From positions 1-7,718 of the forward strand of contig DAOVNL010000032.1 in NCBI GenBank assembly GCA_030630245.1: 7,718 nt of DNA, read 5' to 3'. This DNA is from Candidatus Omnitrophota bacterium. Its GTDB lineage: Bacteria; Omnitrophota; Gorgyraeia; B26-G9. The notes under the pieces were generated by a model, which did no database searches, was not told the DNA's origin, and saw only the letters and a list, made by a program, of their open reading frames with translations. Numbering within the stretch: position 1 is the stretch's first letter; each line of letters begins with the position of its first letter. This document shows, one piece after another, positions 5,083 through 7,718 of this stretch. The translations under genes and the position numbers were made by a program.

Positions 5083-6768
5083 ATGGCAAAAACCTGCGCG
5101 GTGGGCAAGAAAATAATAAAAGATGGAAAAGAAATTATGGTTTGTGATGAGAGCAGGGCTCAACTTTTGCCCATCTTAGAGCAGATTCAAGATGAGCAGG
5201 GCTATATATCTGATAATGATATGCAGAAGGTAGCTGATAGATTAGGTATTCATCCTGTCGAGGTTTATTCTGTAGTTACTTTTTATTCTTTCCTGAAAAC
5301 AGAAAAGAAGGGTGAGTGTGTAATATCTGTAAGTAATTGCCTTTCTAATGAAATGGCCGGCAGTGAGAAAATCGTAAAGGAATTCGAGAAAAAGCTGAAT
5401 ATTAAGGCCGGGGAAACTACTAATGATAAAAAATTTACGCTTGAAAGAATAAGCTGTATAGGTATGTGTGACCATGCTCCTGCTATTTTGGTGGATGGTA
5501 AATTAATAGGCGATGTCAGGACTGAGGATGTAGAAAAAATTATCAACGGCCAGGGAAGCATTGAAAGTAAAATCAATAAAGATAATGAAGGCAAAAAAAG
5601 ACAAGGGCCTGTTATTTTTAGCGAAATTGAACCTTACGCGGGTTTAAAGAAAGCATTAGAATTAGGAAAAGATGCAGTGGTAAAAACTTTAAAAGATTCT
5701 AATCTAAGAGGAAGAGGAGGAGCAGGATTCCCTACAGGGCTTAAATGGGAATTGACAGCGCCTGAAGCAGAGGATAAGAAATACGTTATTTGTAATGCCG
5801 ATGAAGGTGAACCGGGAACGTTTAAAGACAAGATTTTGTTAGCCGAATATTGCCGTTTGTTGTTTGAAGGTATGGTGATAGGGGCGTTTGCTGTCGGCGC
5901 GGAAGAAGGATATGTGTATCTGCGCGGTGAATATAAATCGTTTTTACCTGTCTTAAAGAAAGAACTTGTCAAAATGAAAAAAGCCGGAGCGCTTGGGAGC
6001 GGTATTATGGGTGAAAAGGGATTTAATTTTGATGTAACAATCAAGCTTGGGGCAGGGGCTTATGTATGCGGTGAGGAAACTGCTCTTATTGAATCTCTGG
6101 AGGGGTATCGGGGAGAACCGCGGAACAGGCCGCCATATCCGGTTAATACAGGATTCAACGGCTGTCCTACAATAGTCAATAATGTTGAAACCTTTGTAAC
6201 AGTTACGCATATAATTGCTAAAGGGACGGATTGGTTTAAATCATTCGGAACGAAAAAATCTTCCGGTTCAAAATTGCTGAGTATTTCCGGTGATTGTAAA
6301 AATCCCGGTGTTTATGAGGTGCCGTTTGGGATTTCTATTAAAGAAATTCTTAAGATGGTTAAAGCTGAGGATACACAGGCTGTACAGGTTGGAGGGGCTT
6401 CGGGAATTTGTTTGCCGCAGAACCGGTTCAATCGGAAAATCGCGTTTGAAGATATTTCAACGGGAGGATCAATTATTATATTTAATAAAAAGCGGAATAT
6501 GCTGGATGCGGCTGAGAATTTTCTTAAATTTTTTGAGGAAGAATCATGCGGCCAGTGCACACCGTGCAGAGAAGGCATACCTGTATTGCTGGAAGGCCTT
6601 GGCAAAATAAGAAACGGAGAGTGTACCGAAGATTATATGAGCAATCTTCTCTCTTTATGCGAGACTATGGAGTTGGCTTCAAAATGCGGTTTGGGACAAA
6701 CTGCTCCCAAGGCTTTTGTGTCAATATTAGAAAATTTTAAAAAAGAATATAATTTAGTTAAATATTAG
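5083..6768 (+). CDS. Fused NuoE-NuoF type NADH-binding flavoprotein subunit of [FeFe] hydrogenase
   Basis: Soluble diaphorase subunit that passes electrons between NAD(H) and the hydrogenase through FMN and Fe-S clusters. Residues about 15-155 are a NuoE-like thioredoxin-fold domain. Its second cluster pair is present (C125 and C129 in CIGMCDHAPA), but the first pair is altered. Residues about 175-561 are NuoF: the FMN/NADH glycine loop GRGGAGFPTGLKW (210-222), CNADEGEPGTF (237-247), GAGAYVCGEETALIESLEG (323-341), and the 4Fe-4S site C489, C492, C495 (SCGQCTPCREG) plus C535. The same fusion occurs in HoxF and some formate dehydrogenase subunits. Unlike Thermotoga HydB there is no separate N-terminal 2Fe-2S thioredoxin domain beyond NuoE and no C-terminal two-cluster ferredoxin domain. 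AAAGGAG (5069-5075) lies 7 nt before the start. The hydrogenase gene follows after 27 bp. Confidence 0.93.
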   Translation: MAKTCAVGKKIIKDGKEIMVCDESRAQLLPILEQIQDEQGYISDNDMQKVADRLGIHPVEVYSVVTFYSFLKTEKKGECVISVSNCLSNEMAGSEKIVKEFEKKLNIKAGETTNDKKFTLERISCIGMCDHAPAILVDGKLIGDVRTEDVEKIINGQGSIESKINKDNEGKKRQGPVIFSEIEPYAGLKKALELGKDAVVKTLKDSNLRGRGGAGFPTGLKWELTAPEAEDKKYVICNADEGEPGTFKDKILLAEYCRLLFEGMVIGAFAVGAEEGYVYLRGEYKSFLPVLKKELVKMKKAGALGSGIMGEKGFNFDVTIKLGAGAYVCGEETALIESLEGYRGEPRNRPPYPVNTGFNGCPTIVNNVETFVTVTHIIAKGTDWFKSFGTKKSSGSKLLSISGDCKNPGVYEVPFGISIKEILKMVKAEDTQAVQVGGASGICLPQNRFNRKIAFEDISTGGSIIIFNKKRNMLDAAENFLKFFEEESCGQCTPCREGIPVLLEGLGKIRNGECTEDYMSNLLSLCETMELASKCGLGQTAPKAFVSILENFKKEYNLVKY

Positions 6769-6777
6769 CGGAATATT

Positions 6778-6785
6778 GGAAGGAG
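6778..6785 (+). promoter_or_regulatory. Ribosome binding site of the hydrogenase gene
   Basis: GGAAGGAG sits 10 nt before ATG 6796 and supports that start over the in-frame ATG at 6877, which has no comparable site. Confidence 0.7.
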
Positions 6786-6795
6786 CAATAATAAA

Positions 6796-7718
6796 ATGAC
6801 GGAACAACCTTTTTCCAAAGAAACCTCACGTGCCCCGGTAAGTCAAAGGCGGCAGCAGATTGATAAAGAAGACCGCATGGTAAGAGTGGTAATTGATGAT
6901 ATTTCCGTTGAGGTTTCAGCCGGAACAACTATTTTAGAAACTGCCGAAAAAGTAAACATAAAAATACCTACACTTTGCAATCATGATGATCTTTGTATCG
7001 CGGGTGTTTGCCGGTTATGCGTGGTTGAGGTAGAGGGAGAGTGCACTCTTCAGGCATCTTGCGCCTACCCTATACTTAAACCTATTAAAGTCAGGACGCA
7101 TTCTTCACGTGTTCGCCGCACCAGGCATAATATTATTAACCTTTTATTAAGAAACCATTATGGGGAATGTTACACATGTGATAAGAACGGCAAATGCGAA
7201 CTGCAGAACTATGCGGATGAGTATGGTGTTAAGGAATTTAAATTTGGGCATATAGATAAACCCCGCTATAAAACAGACACATCCAGTTATTCGCTGGTAA
7301 GGGATATGGATAAATGTATTTTATGTAAGCGTTGTGTGCGTACCTGTATTGATTTGCAGGAAGTCGGGGTGCTTGAGGCTCTCGGCAGAGGAGCAAAGAC
7401 AAAGATTGGAACATTCTTTGATAAGCCCTTAGATGAAGTAATTTGTATTAATTGCGGGCAGTGTGTTAACCGTTGCCCGACCGGGGCGTTAAGAGAACAA
7501 AGCGATATTTCTAATATCTGGAAAGCAATTGATGATCCGGCTAAGCATGTTATTATTCAGACTGCTCCAAGCCCGCGGGCGGCGATCGGTGAGGAATTTG
7601 GCCTGCCTGCCGGAACCAGTGTTACAAAGCAGTTGAATACGGCATTAAAAAGGGTTGGTTTTGATAAGGTTTTTGATACAAATTTTACAGCGGATTTGAC
7701 CATTCTTGAAGAGGGGAC
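6796..7718 (+). CDS. hydA: [FeFe] hydrogenase catalytic subunit (HydA/HndD type), N-terminal part
   Basis: Cut by the right edge after 307 codons. It reduces protons or oxidises H2 with electrons exchanged through the NuoEF subunit. After a 27-residue polar N-terminal extension come four Fe-S sites. These are a plant-type 2Fe-2S (C61, C72, C75, C89), the His-Cys 4Fe-4S cluster (H121, C125, C128, C134), and two ferredoxin clusters (C174, C177, C180, C184 and C217, C220, C223, C227, with C184 and C227 exchanged between them as usual). The catalytic domain then begins with IIQTAPSPRAAIGEEFGL and VFDTNFTADLTILEEG, matching the family just before the TSCCP-type L1 motif. The H-cluster cysteines (L1, L2, L3) lie beyond the window, so catalytic competence cannot be judged. 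Domain order matches NADH-linked multimeric [FeFe] hydrogenases. The start was chosen for the ribosome binding site at 6778. Confidence 0.95.
   Translation, partial: MTEQPFSKETSRAPVSQRRQQIDKEDRMVRVVIDDISVEVSAGTTILETAEKVNIKIPTLCNHDDLCIAGVCRLCVVEVEGECTLQASCAYPILKPIKVRTHSSRVRRTRHNIINLLLRNHYGECYTCDKNGKCELQNYADEYGVKEFKFGHIDKPRYKTDTSSYSLVRDMDKCILCKRCVRTCIDLQEVGVLEALGRGAKTKIGTFFDKPLDEVICINCGQCVNRCPTGALREQSDISNIWKAIDDPAKHVIIQTAPSPRAAIGEEFGLPAGTSVTKQLNTALKRVGFDKVFDTNFTADLTILEEG

Noticed and set aside
6290..6740. Alternative + strand frames inside the NuoEF gene
   Set aside because: Their translations are Arg/Leu/Cys-rich with no family motifs, and they overlap the conserved 4Fe-4S coding region.
6877..6879. 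Internal ATG as the start of the hydrogenase (giving MVRVVIDD)
   Set aside because: ATG 6796 has GGAAGGAG at good spacing; the internal site has none. The 27-residue extension is odd but acceptable.

Overview
The window reads as bacterial DNA from an anaerobe, with every recognisable gene on the + strand, tight spacing and Shine-Dalgarno led starts. The gene set (PFK glycolysis, YbgC-type thioesterase, rhomboid protease, NADH-coupled [FeFe] hydrogenase) suggests a fermentative or syntrophic organism. The gene style and the short dispersed repeats are reminiscent of uncultured phyla such as Omnitrophota, but this is a guess. Both ends are cut inside genes.

Region 1 (1-3177) is a compact housekeeping run. 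It holds the 3' end of an M48/Ste24-type membrane zinc protease, a 6-phosphofructokinase, a small unknown protein that faintly resembles MazG-type all-alpha NTP pyrophosphatases, a hotdog acyl-CoA thioesterase that overlaps it by 8 bp, and a rhomboid serine protease. The last eight codons of the rhomboid gene lie in repeat-like DNA.

Region 2 (about 3151-4770) looks like an accessory segment. It opens with a repeat element that has a 16-nt imperfect inverted repeat (3185-3200 / 3260-3275). A second copy of the right arm lies in the same orientation exactly 1430 bp away (4691-4720). Between the copies are a small conserved-looking unknown protein (start reassigned to 3327), a secreted unknown protein, the N-terminal stub of a metallo-beta-lactamase-fold hydrolase gene, and a PNPOx-like flavin-binding protein. 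The intact genes have near-perfect AGGAGGT ribosome binding sites.

Region 3 (4772-7718) is a redox operon. It begins with an 87-aa piece matching only the C-terminal part of the NADH-sensing repressor Rex; the DNA-binding domain and dinucleotide-binding glycine loop are missing, and the piece starts 51 bp after the repeat arm. It is followed by a fused NuoE-NuoF flavoprotein subunit and an [FeFe] hydrogenase catalytic subunit cut by the window edge before its H-cluster motifs. Together the last two would move electrons between NAD(H) and protons/H2. The NuoE part has lost both cysteines of its first ligand pair, and the fusion lacks the extra Fe-S domains of Thermotoga-type HydB, so it may be wired differently from the well-known bifurcating enzymes.

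No tRNA, rRNA, CRISPR array, intact transposase or convincing rho-independent terminator was seen. The only gene-poor stretches, 3178-3326 and 4117-4286, are both shorter than 300 bases and hold the repeat element and the gene remnant.
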